The notes: a model not told the origin generated them from the sequence alone. A stretch of DNA of 64,000 nucleotides from Mucilaginibacter tundrae (GCF_013408825.1 NZ_JACCBZ010000003.1:248001-312000), one strand, 5' to 3'. Shown: positions 40,621 through 52,000, numbered from the stretch's first letter. Numbers and translations: made by a program.

Positions 40621-43431
40621 TTATCTGCCAGAAAAATCAAAATATAAAGTGAGCGATAGCGCATCTTCGATATGCTTATCGTAATTAAAATATTGGTTTA
40701 GCTGGCCTTGTGGCCCTAGCTTTTCCGGTTTCTGCGATTTGGTACCGATGGGCGGGATGCCATGCATAAACGAGATATCGCCCGTTGGAAAAGCAGGGGC
40801 TATATTATTGCCGTAAGTAAGTTTTGGATATTGCGGCGTAAACAAGCGCATAAACACATCCCGGCTATCACAAATAATGGTGATTGGCTGGGTGCTGGTT
40901 TCAAGTTTCATCCAATACAGGTTGGAATAATAGCCCTTAAATTCAGGGTAGATGAGTTTAGTGCTGTCTTCACCGGTTATGGTGTTGTTATAGGTTTTAT
41001 TCCAAACATTTAGCGTAACGCCTTTCATCCGATCTTTCCAAACCCGGTAAGGACCACCACCCATATACTCTACTCCTTTTACATCCTTTTCGGGATAGTT
41101 AAAGCTTACGCCCAGCAGGTTCGCTTCTTCGCCAATTGGCCAGTACTTCACATCTAACCGAATCAATCCCGAAGGAAATATCATCCATCTCAATTGAGCT
41201 TCAGTAGTTTTTTTAGCGAATTCTGCCTCAACAATCAGTGTATCAGCAGCATAGCGGTAACTTAATTTTTGGAACCCTGCCTTATCCTGGCCTTCGGCTA
41301 ATATCGGGCCATTGATCAAAGGGATATCGCCTTTTTTATTGGTTACTTTTTTTAAGATGCCCGAATTACGATTTATCTCTAATTTAATCCCGTTAGCGCT
41401 TATTTTGTATAAGGAATCTGTTTCTTTTATTTCAGGTTTATTACTGCCTGCTGTGGCTATCATGCGTTTGGCTATTGCAGTATGACTTGCTATTGGCCAG
41501 CTCCAGGTAAACAGTTCATTTTTGTATGGGTCGAAAGCTGTAACGTATAATACATCATAATTTTGCCAGCCGGTAGGTAAATTGATGTTGAGCGAACCAT
41601 ATTGGCCTGGCACTACATCCGGCGAAACAATAGTACCACGTAATGTTGCAGCCTGCGTAGTTTGATAAGGATTACTTAATTTAACTAATTTATAAGTAAA
41701 GCTGCATTGCCTAAGGTTGGTATATAAATACCTGTTCTCCAGTTGTAATTTACCATCAAAAGCTGGCGTAATTTCTTTTGGTTCGAGATGTACCGGGTTC
41801 CAAACCTCTTTAATGGTATAATAGCTGCCTTCTTTTTCGTGATACGGGCCTAAAATACCGTCGGGGCCGTGGTCACCATCGGAATCGAGCAGACCTTTTT
41901 TGTCTGTACGAACGACTGCCTCATCAGCAAATACCCATATAAAACCACCTGCTGATATAGGGGTGTGCCACATCTGTTCCCAATAATCATCTAAACCTGC
42001 ACCTGCGCCACCATCGTATATGCCATGCAAAAATTCAGTCGGGAAGAATACATCGTGACCGTGCATAGCGGTATTAATACCATAATCATAGTTGATATAA
42101 TGCTGGGTATTAGTACCCAGGAAAACAGCCCAGGGATGGATCAATGGTCGTTTTTGGATGTCCAGATCATTAAACCAATGGTCGAGATCGAAATTGAAGC
42201 CCCCTTCGTTCCCGTTATCCCAGATGACTATGGACGGGTGATTTTCGTCCTTCGAGATCATTTCCTTAGCTAATTTTGAACCAACTTGGGTATCATAAGC
42301 ATGGTGCCAGCCGGTTAGTTCATCCAATACGAACAAACCCAGCGAATCGCATACATCCAGGAAGTGATCATCCGGCGGGTAGTGCGACATACGCACAGCA
42401 TTCATGTTCATATCCTTGATTAGTTTTACATCAGCAATGCTGATGTCCTTATTTAGCGCTCTGCCGGTTGTGGGCCAAAATGAATGGTGGTTTACACCTT
42501 TAAATTTCACTTTTACATTGTTTACATAGATACCATCGTGTAAACGCAACTCAACCGTGCGGAAGCCAAACCTTTGTTGTACAGCATGAATCGCCTTACC
42601 ATTGGATTGAAGCGTGAAAACTACATTGTACAGATTAGGAGATTCCGGCGTCCATAGTTTTGGCGAAATAAAATGCGTTTTGATTAATGCCGATGTATCG
42701 CCAGCTTTTATGTTGACAGAAAAGGCGGCACCTGCTTTTTGTCCACCGGTAGTATAAAATTGCCCGCTTATTGTACCCGCATTTTTTATGTTAGATAGTT
42801 TAAGCTCAGCTTTAAAATTGCCATCGGCTTTACCATCAACAGCAACGTGGCTGATGTGCTCTTTGGGGAATGCCTCTAAAAACACAGGTCTGAAAATCCC
42901 ACCAAAGACCCAAAAATCACCTTTACGCTCAGCTGCGTTAACAGATGCATTTGCAGAGTACTTGGATACCGTAACTTCTAATAAATTGCTTTGCCCGTAT
43001 TTAAGCAATTTGGCAATATCGTACTTAAAACGATAGAAAGCCCCCTGGTGAATGTCGCCAGCCTGAACGCCGTTGATCATTACTTTAGTATCGGTCATAG
43101 AGCCATCAAATACGATATTGATATCCTTCCCCTGCCATGCTGCAGGTACGTTGAACTGATATTTATATAAGCCTTGTTCTTTGCCTTTCAAACTGTCCTT
43201 ATCCAGGCCATAATTGTATTTGCCGAAGCCCTGCAGTTCCCAGTTTGATGGCACGGGGATAGTCGTCCACTTGCCAGAGTTTTGGCCCGCTGTGCAATAG
43301 AATTGCCAGTTTACGGTATGATCGCTACCTGTACCGGATAAGAACTGAATTTGTGTTTTTTGCGCATAGGTATTTACCGCCGGGATAATTAGCAACCAAC
43401 AAATAAATATTTTAAGAGAGGCATATCTCAT
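40621..43431 (-). CDS. GH2 exo-beta-glycosidase, secreted
   Basis: 936 residues, signal peptide ending TYAQ (residue 24). Jelly-roll sugar-binding domain (about 40-190), immunoglobulin-like domain, and TIM barrel (about 290-560). Acid/base Glu409 in WDNGNEGGFN and putative nucleophile Glu466 in FFPTEFLHG. A long C-terminal half (VKYWPIGEEANLLGVSF, GGGPYRVWKDRMKGV) forms beta domains. The active-site surroundings differ from the LacZ-type gene at 23560, so the two GH2 enzymes probably cut different linkages: galactoside, glucuronide or arabinopyranoside. The specificity is not readable. Confidence 0.88.
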   Translation of the reverse strand: MRYASLKIFICWLLIIPAVNTYAQKTQIQFLSGTGSDHTVNWQFYCTAGQNSGKWTTIPVPSNWELQGFGKYNYGLDKDSLKGKEQGLYKYQFNVPAAWQGKDINIVFDGSMTDTKVMINGVQAGDIHQGAFYRFKYDIAKLLKYGQSNLLEVTVSKYSANASVNAAERKGDFWVFGGIFRPVFLEAFPKEHISHVAVDGKADGNFKAELKLSNIKNAGTISGQFYTTGGQKAGAAFSVNIKAGDTSALIKTHFISPKLWTPESPNLYNVVFTLQSNGKAIHAVQQRFGFRTVELRLHDGIYVNNVKVKFKGVNHHSFWPTTGRALNKDISIADVKLIKDMNMNAVRMSHYPPDDHFLDVCDSLGLFVLDELTGWHHAYDTQVGSKLAKEMISKDENHPSIVIWDNGNEGGFNFDLDHWFNDLDIQKRPLIHPWAVFLGTNTQHYINYDYGINTAMHGHDVFFPTEFLHGIYDGGAGAGLDDYWEQMWHTPISAGGFIWVFADEAVVRTDKKGLLDSDGDHGPDGILGPYHEKEGSYYTIKEVWNPVHLEPKEITPAFDGKLQLENRYLYTNLRQCSFTYKLVKLSNPYQTTQAATLRGTIVSPDVVPGQYGSLNINLPTGWQNYDVLYVTAFDPYKNELFTWSWPIASHTAIAKRMIATAGSNKPEIKETDSLYKISANGIKLEINRNSGILKKVTNKKGDIPLINGPILAEGQDKAGFQKLSYRYAADTLIVEAEFAKKTTEAQLRWMIFPSGLIRLDVKYWPIGEEANLLGVSFNYPEKDVKGVEYMGGGPYRVWKDRMKGVTLNVWNKTYNNTITGEDSTKLIYPEFKGYYSNLYWMKLETSTQPITIICDSRDVFMRLFTPQYPKLTYGNNIAPAFPTGDISFMHGIPPIGTKSQKPEKLGPQGQLNQYFNYDKHIEDALSLTLYFDFSGR

Positions 43432-43438
43432 GCTCAGA

Positions 43439-44902
43439 TTAATTAGCTGTTAATGTAAATTTTAGCGGATTATCGGTGCGGAAAGGAACCGCCGGCAATC
43501 CATTTTTATTATAGAAGTTTGGCTCTGCTACTTCAGTCCAGGCGAAACGTGCGGCTACAGGGTTCATTACTTCTGGTGAGGACACTAACACTTTATTACC
43601 TTCAATAACGGCTTTCGCTGCAACAAATTTGCCATCGCTGCCTGCTATCTCGAAATAATCAAGCGGTTTGCCATCATGGCTAACAAGGCCATCGCCTACA
43701 TATTTAAAATCGAGGATGATCTTATTTCCCTTAACGTGCATGCTTTGGTACATCGGGCCAGAGAAAACCACATTCTTTTTACAATAGGTATTTGCCAGTG
43801 CCTGTAATTCCAAACGGCGGCCTACCACCCATTTAAATGCCGGGTGAATGTTAGTTAATGAATCATTCAAATCGGTAGTTACAATCATCCCTGTATGCGG
43901 AATTTTGAGGGCCATGGTTTGAGCCTCGCGAAATTCAGGCTCGGTATAGATGGTATAAGTTATATTGCTTTTGGCCCTCGAATAATAAAAAGGCGCGATC
44001 TGTACATAATAGAACGGCAGATTATTATCTCCCCAAATATGCCGCCACCAGTTGATGAGTGCTTCCATTTTGTAGGTATAGCTGATGGTTTCGCCTAAAT
44101 AGGCGCCGCTTTCGCCCTGATACCATAGGAAACCGCGTAAAGCGTAAGGCGCTACGGGCGATATCATATTGACATAAAGCTTACCGGGATCACCATCCAC
44201 TTTTACATTGTTTTGCTTGAAATAAGGGATGGCATCAAATGCTTCGGTTGGCATCCATGGTTCGATCCTGCTGCCACTTATCGCGGAGCAGATGATACCA
44301 ACCGGAACATGCAGATCATGGTTCAGATTCTTCGCGAAGAAATATCCAGCTGCGGAGAAGTTGCGCAAAGCTGTTCCTTCGGCCACATCCCAGCCTGAAT
44401 GGGTGGAATCAGGCGTTCTTAAATTATGTTGAGTAACCAGAAAGATCCTGATCTGTGGATTATGCGCCTTGTCGAGTTCATCAATCGGTGTATTAACTGT
44501 AGTGGTATCTGGCCTACGTACCTTGCTGTTCTTACGCATTTCGTACGACATGTTGGATTGGCCCGAGCATAGCCATACCTCGCCAACTAAAATGTTATCG
44601 AGTTTAATGGTATTGGTTCCGCTTATTTCTAATACCTGTGGCGTAGGTGATGCCTTCATAGGATCGAGCATTACTTCCCACTTACCCGTAGCATCAGCGA
44701 TAGTTTTTTTAACCTGACTGTTGAATTTAACAGTAACGTTTTCTCCTGCGGTAGCGGTTCCCCAAATGGGTACTGGTTTATCGCGTTGCAGTACCATACC
44801 ATTACCCAATATTTTGGGTATAACTACAGCCGCGAAACTATTTGAAGCTATCGCGCTACAGCTTATTAAGAAAACGATAACTATGTATTTCCTGAGTAGC
44901 AT
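43439..44902 (-). CDS. Sialate O-acetylesterase-type (SGNH) esterase
   Basis: 487 residues, signal peptide about 1-25. SGNH hydrolase of the SASA type: the nucleophile Ser116 lies in CSGQSNMSYEM, further blocks are YQGES and a C-terminal DLNDSLTNIHP with the Asp/His pair. In plant-polysaccharide loci such enzymes remove acetyl groups from pectic or hemicellulosic sugars rather than from sialic acid; RG-II carries acetylated fucose and aceric acid, which are possible targets. The start codon shares one base with the stop of the upstream gene (TAATG arrangement), suggesting coupled translation. Confidence 0.88.
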   Translation of the reverse strand: MLLRKYIVIVFLISCSAIASNSFAAVVIPKILGNGMVLQRDKPVPIWGTATAGENVTVKFNSQVKKTIADATGKWEVMLDPMKASPTPQVLEISGTNTIKLDNILVGEVWLCSGQSNMSYEMRKNSKVRRPDTTTVNTPIDELDKAHNPQIRIFLVTQHNLRTPDSTHSGWDVAEGTALRNFSAAGYFFAKNLNHDLHVPVGIICSAISGSRIEPWMPTEAFDAIPYFKQNNVKVDGDPGKLYVNMISPVAPYALRGFLWYQGESGAYLGETISYTYKMEALINWWRHIWGDNNLPFYYVQIAPFYYSRAKSNITYTIYTEPEFREAQTMALKIPHTGMIVTTDLNDSLTNIHPAFKWVVGRRLELQALANTYCKKNVVFSGPMYQSMHVKGNKIILDFKYVGDGLVSHDGKPLDYFEIAGSDGKFVAAKAVIEGNKVLVSSPEVMNPVAARFAWTEVAEPNFYNKNGLPAVPFRTDNPLKFTLTAN

Positions 44903-46749
44903 TAGTAGGTAGATGTTTTAAATGATTTGATATAAAAAGCAGCAGGCGGAGCCGGTTCGCCGGGATTAGGTTGATCATAATCCTGATCGGTTGGGGTATC
45001 AGCGGTTGGGAAACGCCTTACATCGCCGGTGCGGAAAACTATTCGCTCAACAGAAAGTACCGGGGCGAAAAACAGGTTGGTTAGCACATCTTTACCATTC
45101 ACATTTACGGTATAGAAACGGGTATCGGTATTTAATTTTATGGTGATGTGATAAGCCTGATTAGCTACATACTTCAACATATTTTTTGAACGGTATCCGG
45201 TTTTAGCCCGAAAAACTCCGGTTGAATCAAAGGTTAAGCGTAAGGCCGCGTCACCTGCTGCATTCTGACACTCAATATCCAGCATACCTGTATTGTTTTG
45301 TGCGGGGATGATGGTAAAATCAGCGATCAGTTTTTTTGATTCAGGGATCACGCGTTCGGCTTTGGCGTAATCAAATTTATCCCAATCTTTCAGCGCAAGG
45401 GCGCGTGAACCATCGGGCGCTTTATCGATACTAACAGGTGCCCAAAGTGAGCTGTAGGTATTCCATTTTTCCAGTGTTTTACCGGTAGGAAGGATGTTAA
45501 AATCTTCGTCAGCTTGTGCTGTGGCAATTTCAGTTAGCGGTACGGGAATGGATGACACCCAGATGTCTTCCTTGTTCATACTGTAAGTAACCCACAGTTT
45601 ACCATCAGGTGGTACACCATTACCTTCTTCGATACCACGGGTGTACTGCGGGCCGTATGATTTGTAATTGCCGCCATATCGCATAGTTGGGATCTCGCCA
45701 TTAACCAATAAAAGATTGGTGTAATTTAGACCATCCTGACTAATCGAAGCTGCCAGCGGCCACCTAAATTCGGACGGATTATAAACTGTAACATATTTGC
45801 CATCTGAGGTACGTTGTCCCCATATTTTTGCGTTGCTGGTTACAAACCTTGGCGCACGACTTGCATTAGCTGGCCATGTTTTGCCATTATCGGTACTTAT
45901 AGCGGTTAAGGCATATTTCCATAATCCTACCACTCTGCCATCGGGCAAATGATAAAAATTGAATGCTTTATAATCTTTGTGAAGCGGAATTAAAGGATCA
46001 CCGCGATCTGTTTCTTCTTGCCATTGCATCATCATTAAGGGGTTGGCCATTAATTCGTCACATGCCTGAATAAATCCTTTATCCTTGCTGGTTTTGTAGA
46101 ATGGGTATGACGTATTGCTTTCGTTCCATTTTGGGTTGTAATGGATAAAATATATAGGGCCAAATTTTCCATTTGGATAAACTTCACGTACTACCCTGCC
46201 TATTCCTTTGCCATCGTTAGGATCATCATGCGCATCTAAACAAATCCCGTAAAAACCAAGCACCAATAAACGTTTTGATTTAGCAGTGTAAAAACCCATG
46301 CGCTGATGCATAACCGCATACAGATCTTTAGCAACGCCGGGGTGACCTTCTTTGGTGGTACCATCCGGTATTTTGTATTGGGGGAAAATAACTGTTGGGT
46401 TTGACCAGGTTGCTCCGTCTTTAGATGTAATAAGCAATGTTTGACCAGGAGGAACGCTCTCTCCTACCTTATCACTTAAATACTCTACATAAAAAGTATT
46501 ATTCCAATAGGCCAGCATGGGCTGGTGGTTATAGGTAAAACCAAAGCCATCGGCTTGCTCGGGATGTTCACGGTTTGCTCGGAATATCTGCATACTATGC
46601 ACGCCTATTACAGGTGTCAGCCTGCCATTATGATAATCAACACTGGCAACAGTATTGCCTGTATATCTAACGGTGTCCTGTGCGAAAATATTGAGGTTAA
46701 ATCCGGCAATTACGATCAGAATAATATATATTTTAACTTTCAGCATCAT
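44902..46749 (-). CDS. Secreted beta-propeller protein with C-terminal lectin-like domain
   Basis: 615 residues; signal peptide ending IFAQ (about residue 24). The propeller (about 30-440) has sialidase-like strands and degenerate Asp-boxes (SKDGATWSNP, STDNGKTWPA, SQDGLNYT). Residues about 445-615 look like a laminin-G/concanavalin-type sandwich (ADFTIIPAQNNTGMLDIECQ, YHITIKLNTDTRFYTVNVNG). Strongly conserved-looking polar segments (KWNESNTSYPFYKTS, EETDRGDP, NPSEFRWP) may line the active site. It recalls propeller enzymes acting on rhamnosyl-glucuronate caps of arabinogalactan or RG, but I cannot assign a family or reaction. Confidence 0.55.
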   Translation of the reverse strand: MMLKVKIYIILIVIAGFNLNIFAQDTVRYTGNTVASVDYHNGRLTPVIGVHSMQIFRANREHPEQADGFGFTYNHQPMLAYWNNTFYVEYLSDKVGESVPPGQTLLITSKDGATWSNPTVIFPQYKIPDGTTKEGHPGVAKDLYAVMHQRMGFYTAKSKRLLVLGFYGICLDAHDDPNDGKGIGRVVREVYPNGKFGPIYFIHYNPKWNESNTSYPFYKTSKDKGFIQACDELMANPLMMMQWQEETDRGDPLIPLHKDYKAFNFYHLPDGRVVGLWKYALTAISTDNGKTWPANASRAPRFVTSNAKIWGQRTSDGKYVTVYNPSEFRWPLAASISQDGLNYTNLLLVNGEIPTMRYGGNYKSYGPQYTRGIEEGNGVPPDGKLWVTYSMNKEDIWVSSIPVPLTEIATAQADEDFNILPTGKTLEKWNTYSSLWAPVSIDKAPDGSRALALKDWDKFDYAKAERVIPESKKLIADFTIIPAQNNTGMLDIECQNAAGDAALRLTFDSTGVFRAKTGYRSKNMLKYVANQAYHITIKLNTDTRFYTVNVNGKDVLTNLFFAPVLSVERIVFRTGDVRRFPTADTPTDQDYDQPNPGEPAPPAAFYIKSFKTSTY

Positions 46750-46755
46750 ATGATA

Positions 46756-47706
46756 TTAATTAGCCGTTGATGCGGCTGCTAACTTTAAGTTTTTAAGCGT
46801 CTTCTCGTTTACTTTAAAAATTGTCCCGTGTTTGTGGCCCTGGGGAACACTAATAGAATCGGCTATGTTGGTAAATGTTTTAAAATCGGGTGTACGCATA
46901 CAGCCGAATTTTTTGAGACGGTATGAATCGTAATAGATCAACCAATTTTTGCCTGTTTTTGTTATTGTCGGGCCTTCGGAATACATCTCTGTAAACCGTT
47001 TAGAATAGTTTGTATATGGTCCAAGCGGATTATCGCTAAAAGCTACCAAAATATTACGGTTTGGCCGCGTATTATCTTTCATCACCAAAACGTATTTACC
47101 ATCAGCTATTTTTACGATCTCAGGATCTATCACGCTAAAACCGGGATCAAGAAATAGCTTGGCTGGTGTAAAGGTTTTAAAATCCTTAGTGATGGTATAA
47201 TAAAGGCGGTGATTATTATTTTCATCTTCCTCGCCCTTGGCAAAACGAAATGGCACGGTTGACGCCCAGGTGATTATAAACTGTTTTTGGGTGCCGTCAT
47301 AAAACAATTCCGGTGCCCAGGCATTAACGGCGGTTGGTTCATCATCCATAACATTTATGTGCTGCTCCGGCGACCAGTGGATCAGATCCGAAGATTCAGC
47401 GTAGCCAATGCCGGTATCATTTTTCCAGCCGGTTGTCCAAACTAAATGATAAATACCATCAGGGCCTTGTTCTATTGATGGATCACGGATTATTTTAGCA
47501 TCACCTACTTCAGGTTTTATGAAGATATGGTTGAGATCGGTCCAGTGATAAGCATCATGGCTGTATAATAATCTCAACCCGGCACTTGCAGGCTCGTTAA
47601 AGGACGTAAAAAGGTATACGTCTTTCTTGCTTTTGCAGGAAAATAATAGCATCCCTGCTAACACAACTAGGTATATTTTTTTAGATCCTACCATCACTAT
47701 TTTCAT
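46756..47706 (-). CDS. GH43-type arabinanase/arabinofuranosidase-like lipoprotein
   Basis: 316 residues, a single five-bladed propeller. The GH43 triad is visible: base Asp75 (IRDPSI), pKa-tuning Asp194 (VIDPEI) and acid Glu244 (YSEGPT). AWAPELFYD is a frequent family block. The leader ends in a lipobox, LLFSC (Cys24), so the protein should be anchored in a membrane, likely the outer membrane; this differs from most neighbours, which have cleavable AQ-type signals. Probable substrates are arabinose or galactose side chains of pectin. Confidence 0.85.
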   Translation of the reverse strand: MKIVMVGSKKIYLVVLAGMLLFSCKSKKDVYLFTSFNEPASAGLRLLYSHDAYHWTDLNHIFIKPEVGDAKIIRDPSIEQGPDGIYHLVWTTGWKNDTGIGYAESSDLIHWSPEQHINVMDDEPTAVNAWAPELFYDGTQKQFIITWASTVPFRFAKGEEDENNNHRLYYTITKDFKTFTPAKLFLDPGFSVIDPEIVKIADGKYVLVMKDNTRPNRNILVAFSDNPLGPYTNYSKRFTEMYSEGPTITKTGKNWLIYYDSYRLKKFGCMRTPDFKTFTNIADSISVPQGHKHGTIFKVNEKTLKNLKLAAASTAN

Positions 47707-47712
47707 GTACGA

Positions 47713-49086
47713 TTATATGGCATCTAGTATCAATACCCAATCATTGCCATTTGCAGGTTTACCGGGAGGATTAAATTTCGCTATTTTTTGTTTATTATAA
47801 ATGCCTATAGCTGTAACAACTCCATTACGCGGATTATACCAGGATGCCTTAATTTTTTTACCGGGTAATTGCCCTGTATTTATATCCATACTACGGCCGG
47901 TGTAGGTATAAATAAAAGCGTAACCTTTACCCCTGGTGGCTATGAGTCTGTTATATTTTTCGCCCTGATTGGTTGCTATTAATGATTGAGCCGGCACACG
48001 CTCAAAATATGGGCGTGATAACATTAGCTTTTCTAAGTAGATCATTTGCTGTGCGCCAGGGTCATTAATGGATTTATACCAATAATCCTTTGAGCCATAG
48101 GCACTGCCTTTGTCTTTCGGGTTATGCATTTGCATTACATCGTTATTACCATAGGTATAACCGCATGCCCCTGCAAAAACCGACCAGTAACCGTAACGCC
48201 TTACATCGGCATCCGTCCACCGTGGTAAAGTTATATCATGTAATCCATAAGGTATTTTTTCGTACGATGGTTCGGCATCCAATGTGGGTTTAATTGGTAT
48301 TTTGTTATAATCTGTTTGTACATAGCGCCAATTATCCTCGCCATAATGAAGATCATTTTTTGAGGTATCCTGACTGTAATTCCGGTGCCCGGATTGAATA
48401 CTGTTAAAGCTTAACCAAGGTTCATTATGAAACCAGATTGATGATTCTGTTCTTCCACGGGGATGGAAAGTGATCAAATGATTCGGATCAATGGCGTGAA
48501 TGGTATTGCCAATGGTATTCCAAACTTTTATGGAATCACTTCCCGGTATATCGCCTCCATTCATCCAAATCACATTACTGTATGATTTATAACGATTGGT
48601 CAGGAATGTCGCGTATGTTTTAGCCTGATTTTGATTGATATGTGCTGATTTTACCACCGAACCCCAAACCGGAACCAAAGCAATATAAATACCTTTCTCC
48701 TCGGCTTTTTTTAATACCCAGTCAATATTGTTCCAATAGTTATTGGGAGAATTGGCATCGGCGATTTTAGGATTGGTGATATTCCTGTTATTCAGAGCGG
48801 AATCGCCGTAAAAATCCGTTTCTGAAAGACTATGTAAAACCATCACCTGTATTACATTGAACCCTTGTTTACGGCGTATTTCAAGGTATTTCTCTGCATC
48901 TTCACGGTTTAGCTTGGAGAACAAAAGCCATCCGGTATCACCCATCCAAAAAAAAGGTTTACCATCAGCCTGAAAAAAACGGTGATTAGCCGAGATCTCC
49001 AGTTCTGGCAATACTCCGGCTTGCTGGCTTTTTATGGAAAGAAGCACACAAGAAATAAGACCGACAAGAACAATATTTTTAAACAT
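47713..49086 (-). CDS. GH140 apiosidase-like enzyme (DUF4038)
   Basis: 457 residues from ATG 49086, with signal peptide MFKNIVLVGLISCVLL...; the frame is open to ATG 49110, which would overlap the upstream gene's end by 19 bp. The DUF4038 TIM barrel is clear: FFWMGDTGWLLFSKL, GFNVIQVMVLH, MNGGD (Asp179) and TLDAEPSYE (Glu272), the expected catalytic pair of GH140. A C-terminal sandwich (about 365-457) resembles the usual appended domain. GH140 of Bacteroides thetaiotaomicron releases the side chain from apiose in RG-II, which makes this gene the strongest sign that RG-II is attacked. Confidence 0.85.
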   Translation of the reverse strand: MFKNIVLVGLISCVLLSIKSQQAGVLPELEISANHRFFQADGKPFFWMGDTGWLLFSKLNREDAEKYLEIRRKQGFNVIQVMVLHSLSETDFYGDSALNNRNITNPKIADANSPNNYWNNIDWVLKKAEEKGIYIALVPVWGSVVKSAHINQNQAKTYATFLTNRYKSYSNVIWMNGGDIPGSDSIKVWNTIGNTIHAIDPNHLITFHPRGRTESSIWFHNEPWLSFNSIQSGHRNYSQDTSKNDLHYGEDNWRYVQTDYNKIPIKPTLDAEPSYEKIPYGLHDITLPRWTDADVRRYGYWSVFAGACGYTYGNNDVMQMHNPKDKGSAYGSKDYWYKSINDPGAQQMIYLEKLMLSRPYFERVPAQSLIATNQGEKYNRLIATRGKGYAFIYTYTGRSMDINTGQLPGKKIKASWYNPRNGVVTAIGIYNKQKIAKFNPPGKPANGNDWVLILDAI

Positions 49087-49091
49087 ATTAT

Positions 49092-52000
49092 TTAAATACG
49101 GACAAGCCACAAAATAGCTTCTCCCGTTCCGGGATTTTTAATTTCGGTATTGCTACCGCCTTTTACCTGCTCTTCATCCGGCAAAACCTCACCTGTTTTT
49201 GGGTTGATCCATTTGGCTTTGTAGTTTGCGTTCGCGGCCAGATCAAGATGAATACTATTTATATTGCTGTAGACGATATAACCTTTCGCGGCATTACCCA
49301 AAGCCCATTGATCTTTTGGGCTGCCAGGCAGATCAACGCTATGCATTGTTGACGCAGCGGTTAAAAATTGTTTATCCGTAGTAGCAGGCAATGCGGGTAA
49401 TGATCCCCCTGCTATAAAAACAGCCCAACCAAAATGATCGTAAGCATCGGCAGAATATAAAACCGCTTTAGCAGGATATCTTTCCTTGTACTCATGCACC
49501 GCATGGTAAACATCTTCGAAAGTTGGCGCTTTAGGTTTGTAAATGCGTTCTTGCTGGCGTGGTGCCAGGCTTTGGCCGCCCTGTGGAGCATAAAGCTTGC
49601 CATTACCCTCGTAATACCAGTAACGGATATCGATAGCATCAATAACTGAAGCTTTTGCGGGATCGGCAAGGATAGCATCCTGCACATCTTTTGTCGCACC
49701 AAGGCAGATGATCTCTTTCTTTTTATGGGTTAGTTCCCATTGTTTAATGGTTTCAACCCAAAACTGCATAAAATGCAGGGGTCCTGTAAATTCGGCACTT
49801 ATTGACTGGATAACGCCATTGTTATCAGCAAAGTTGTCCATACATTTATTAATGTAGGCTATTAACAGTTTGCGCCTTGTAGGTTCAGTTTCATCATAAA
49901 ACTGTTCCGCCATAAACTGGCGTTTGTCGCCTGCATAATTAACCGGTTCAGGGAAACCTGTACTGTTGATATTATTGGCCGTTCTCCATGGGAAATCAGC
50001 ATAATGCGCGCCTGCTTCAATAATGTTATGCTGGAAGAAATTGTTATGGAAAAGTACTAAGCCTTTTTCATCTGCAATATTGGCAAACTGTTTAAGCCTA
50101 CTCCAGTACCAGGTATTGTATTTGGTTAGATCATATTTGCTTAAACCGTCCCAAGCCAGTTCTTTGCCGCTACGCTGGAAAGGCAATTCATAAAACGGAG
50201 GCCAAACATCACCATCCATACGACGAATGCGCTCATGGTCATCACGCCGACGCTCATACCATAAGCCGTAATTGTGTTCAAGCACAACGATATTAGCTTT
50301 TTGCATCCATGCGGCTACATCATCCAGGTTATCAGTTAAACCTGTGCCTGTACGCCCAGGAACCCAACGTGTAATATCAGGTTTAGCTTCTTTTAAGTAA
50401 TCAGGTTTAACAGTTCCGCTCCACCATGGTGCTTCAAAATGTCTGCCTTCTAAAACAGTTGTACCGCGTACTAACCACCCATTGGTAACAGTCATTTTAG
50501 GGGCCATTGCTGGTAAAGCAGGTTGCTTATAACCTATAACATCGATATTTTTTGCTCCTGATGACGCGATACTAATCGGATTTCTTTTTGGTGCTTCATC
50601 AACCCAATCAGCTATTGTAGTGGCAGGTTTGCGGGCAGCTGCCATAAGTGCGGCGGCTTCAGCAACGGTTGGGCTGCTTGATGGTTCTGTTTCAATGCGC
50701 AGTATACCTGCTTGCTTGCTAACATCTTTATCTAAACGATCGGCCAGTTGCGCATAATAAAAGCTACGCGGGCTAAGTATCTCATTTGATGCTTGCCAGT
50801 AGCCATCACCCCCAAATTGTGCCCATGTGCCGAAGGCCCAGTTTTGGGCAGTTGGTGGCTGGTAACAATCCACGTGTGCAGCGCTGCAATTCCATAATAC
50901 GCTGTTTGCAATGTTCCAGCCTGCTCCCTGCTCATCCTGACCTTTGTTCATATAACTTAATGGCTCACCATCAATATTCGCTATATCAAACAAAACACCC
51001 GATGACCAGCTATCTATGCCGCCGCTGTAGCCTAAAGATTGCCATGCGCTACATTGCACAAAAGCAGTTGGGCCAGGTGTGCAATAACCGGTAGCAAAAT
51101 CATGTATTCCATTTACAGAGTAAAGGCGCTGAAAAAGTGTTTGACCTCCAGTTGTCCAAAAAGTATAGCGGCGCTGCCCACCGATCTCGGATATTGGTGA
51201 CAGCGATTTACAATCTTCAACAGTAACGCGGTTAGCTGTTTCCTGTACAAAAACAGCTGAACCCGCGAAATGCTCAAAAATTACCTGGCGAACCCAGGCA
51301 TCTGAAACATTTTCCATTGTGATGGCCATCCAACGATGGGCTTCATCTTTAGGGTTGCTTACATCATAAGTTGATTGTAAACGAATATTTTCAATGCCGA
51401 CCCGGTCAATTCTCCCCGGCCAGTCATATTTTGCTATCAGACCGCCTCCGTAGGCGCTATCTAATGCTGTAGTAATGGGCGCATCAATAGTAACAGTATT
51501 ACCATTAATGGCTGTTATTTTTCTATCCCAATAAATATCACGCTCACCGGGTTTCCATGCTAAAGCGGTTAAATCGCCGCCGAAATGATCTGTGCCTAAG
51601 GCAGTGATCCAGGCTTGGGTACTTGGCCTGTGTATCACAATCATATCGCCAGCTTTTAGGCTTTCGGGATTAGCTATGTTAAATGTAAATGCATTTACAG
51701 GCACATAACCGTCTGTAATTTTAATTTCTTTTGATTTCTTTCTATCGTTTTTACCGGCTACCTGTATTAAGGTCGCACGATCTTTTCCGGCACCAAGCAA
51801 TATAGTACCATCATTCCCCATGCCGCTGCCTCGAAGAATAACACCGGAGGCATTTATTTTCAGACTTCCGTAAACTTCATAAACACCTTTATTCAATAGT
51901 ACCGCACCACGAAAACCGTTTGCATCTGCAGGTAAGGACGCTACATAATCTAATGCTGATTGGATACGTAAAGTAGCATCGCCTTTTTTATTGGGAACTA

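Noticed and set aside
49087..49110. Earlier ATG for the GH140 gene
   Set aside because: It would overlap the upstream gene by 19 bp and put polar residues before an otherwise clean signal peptide.
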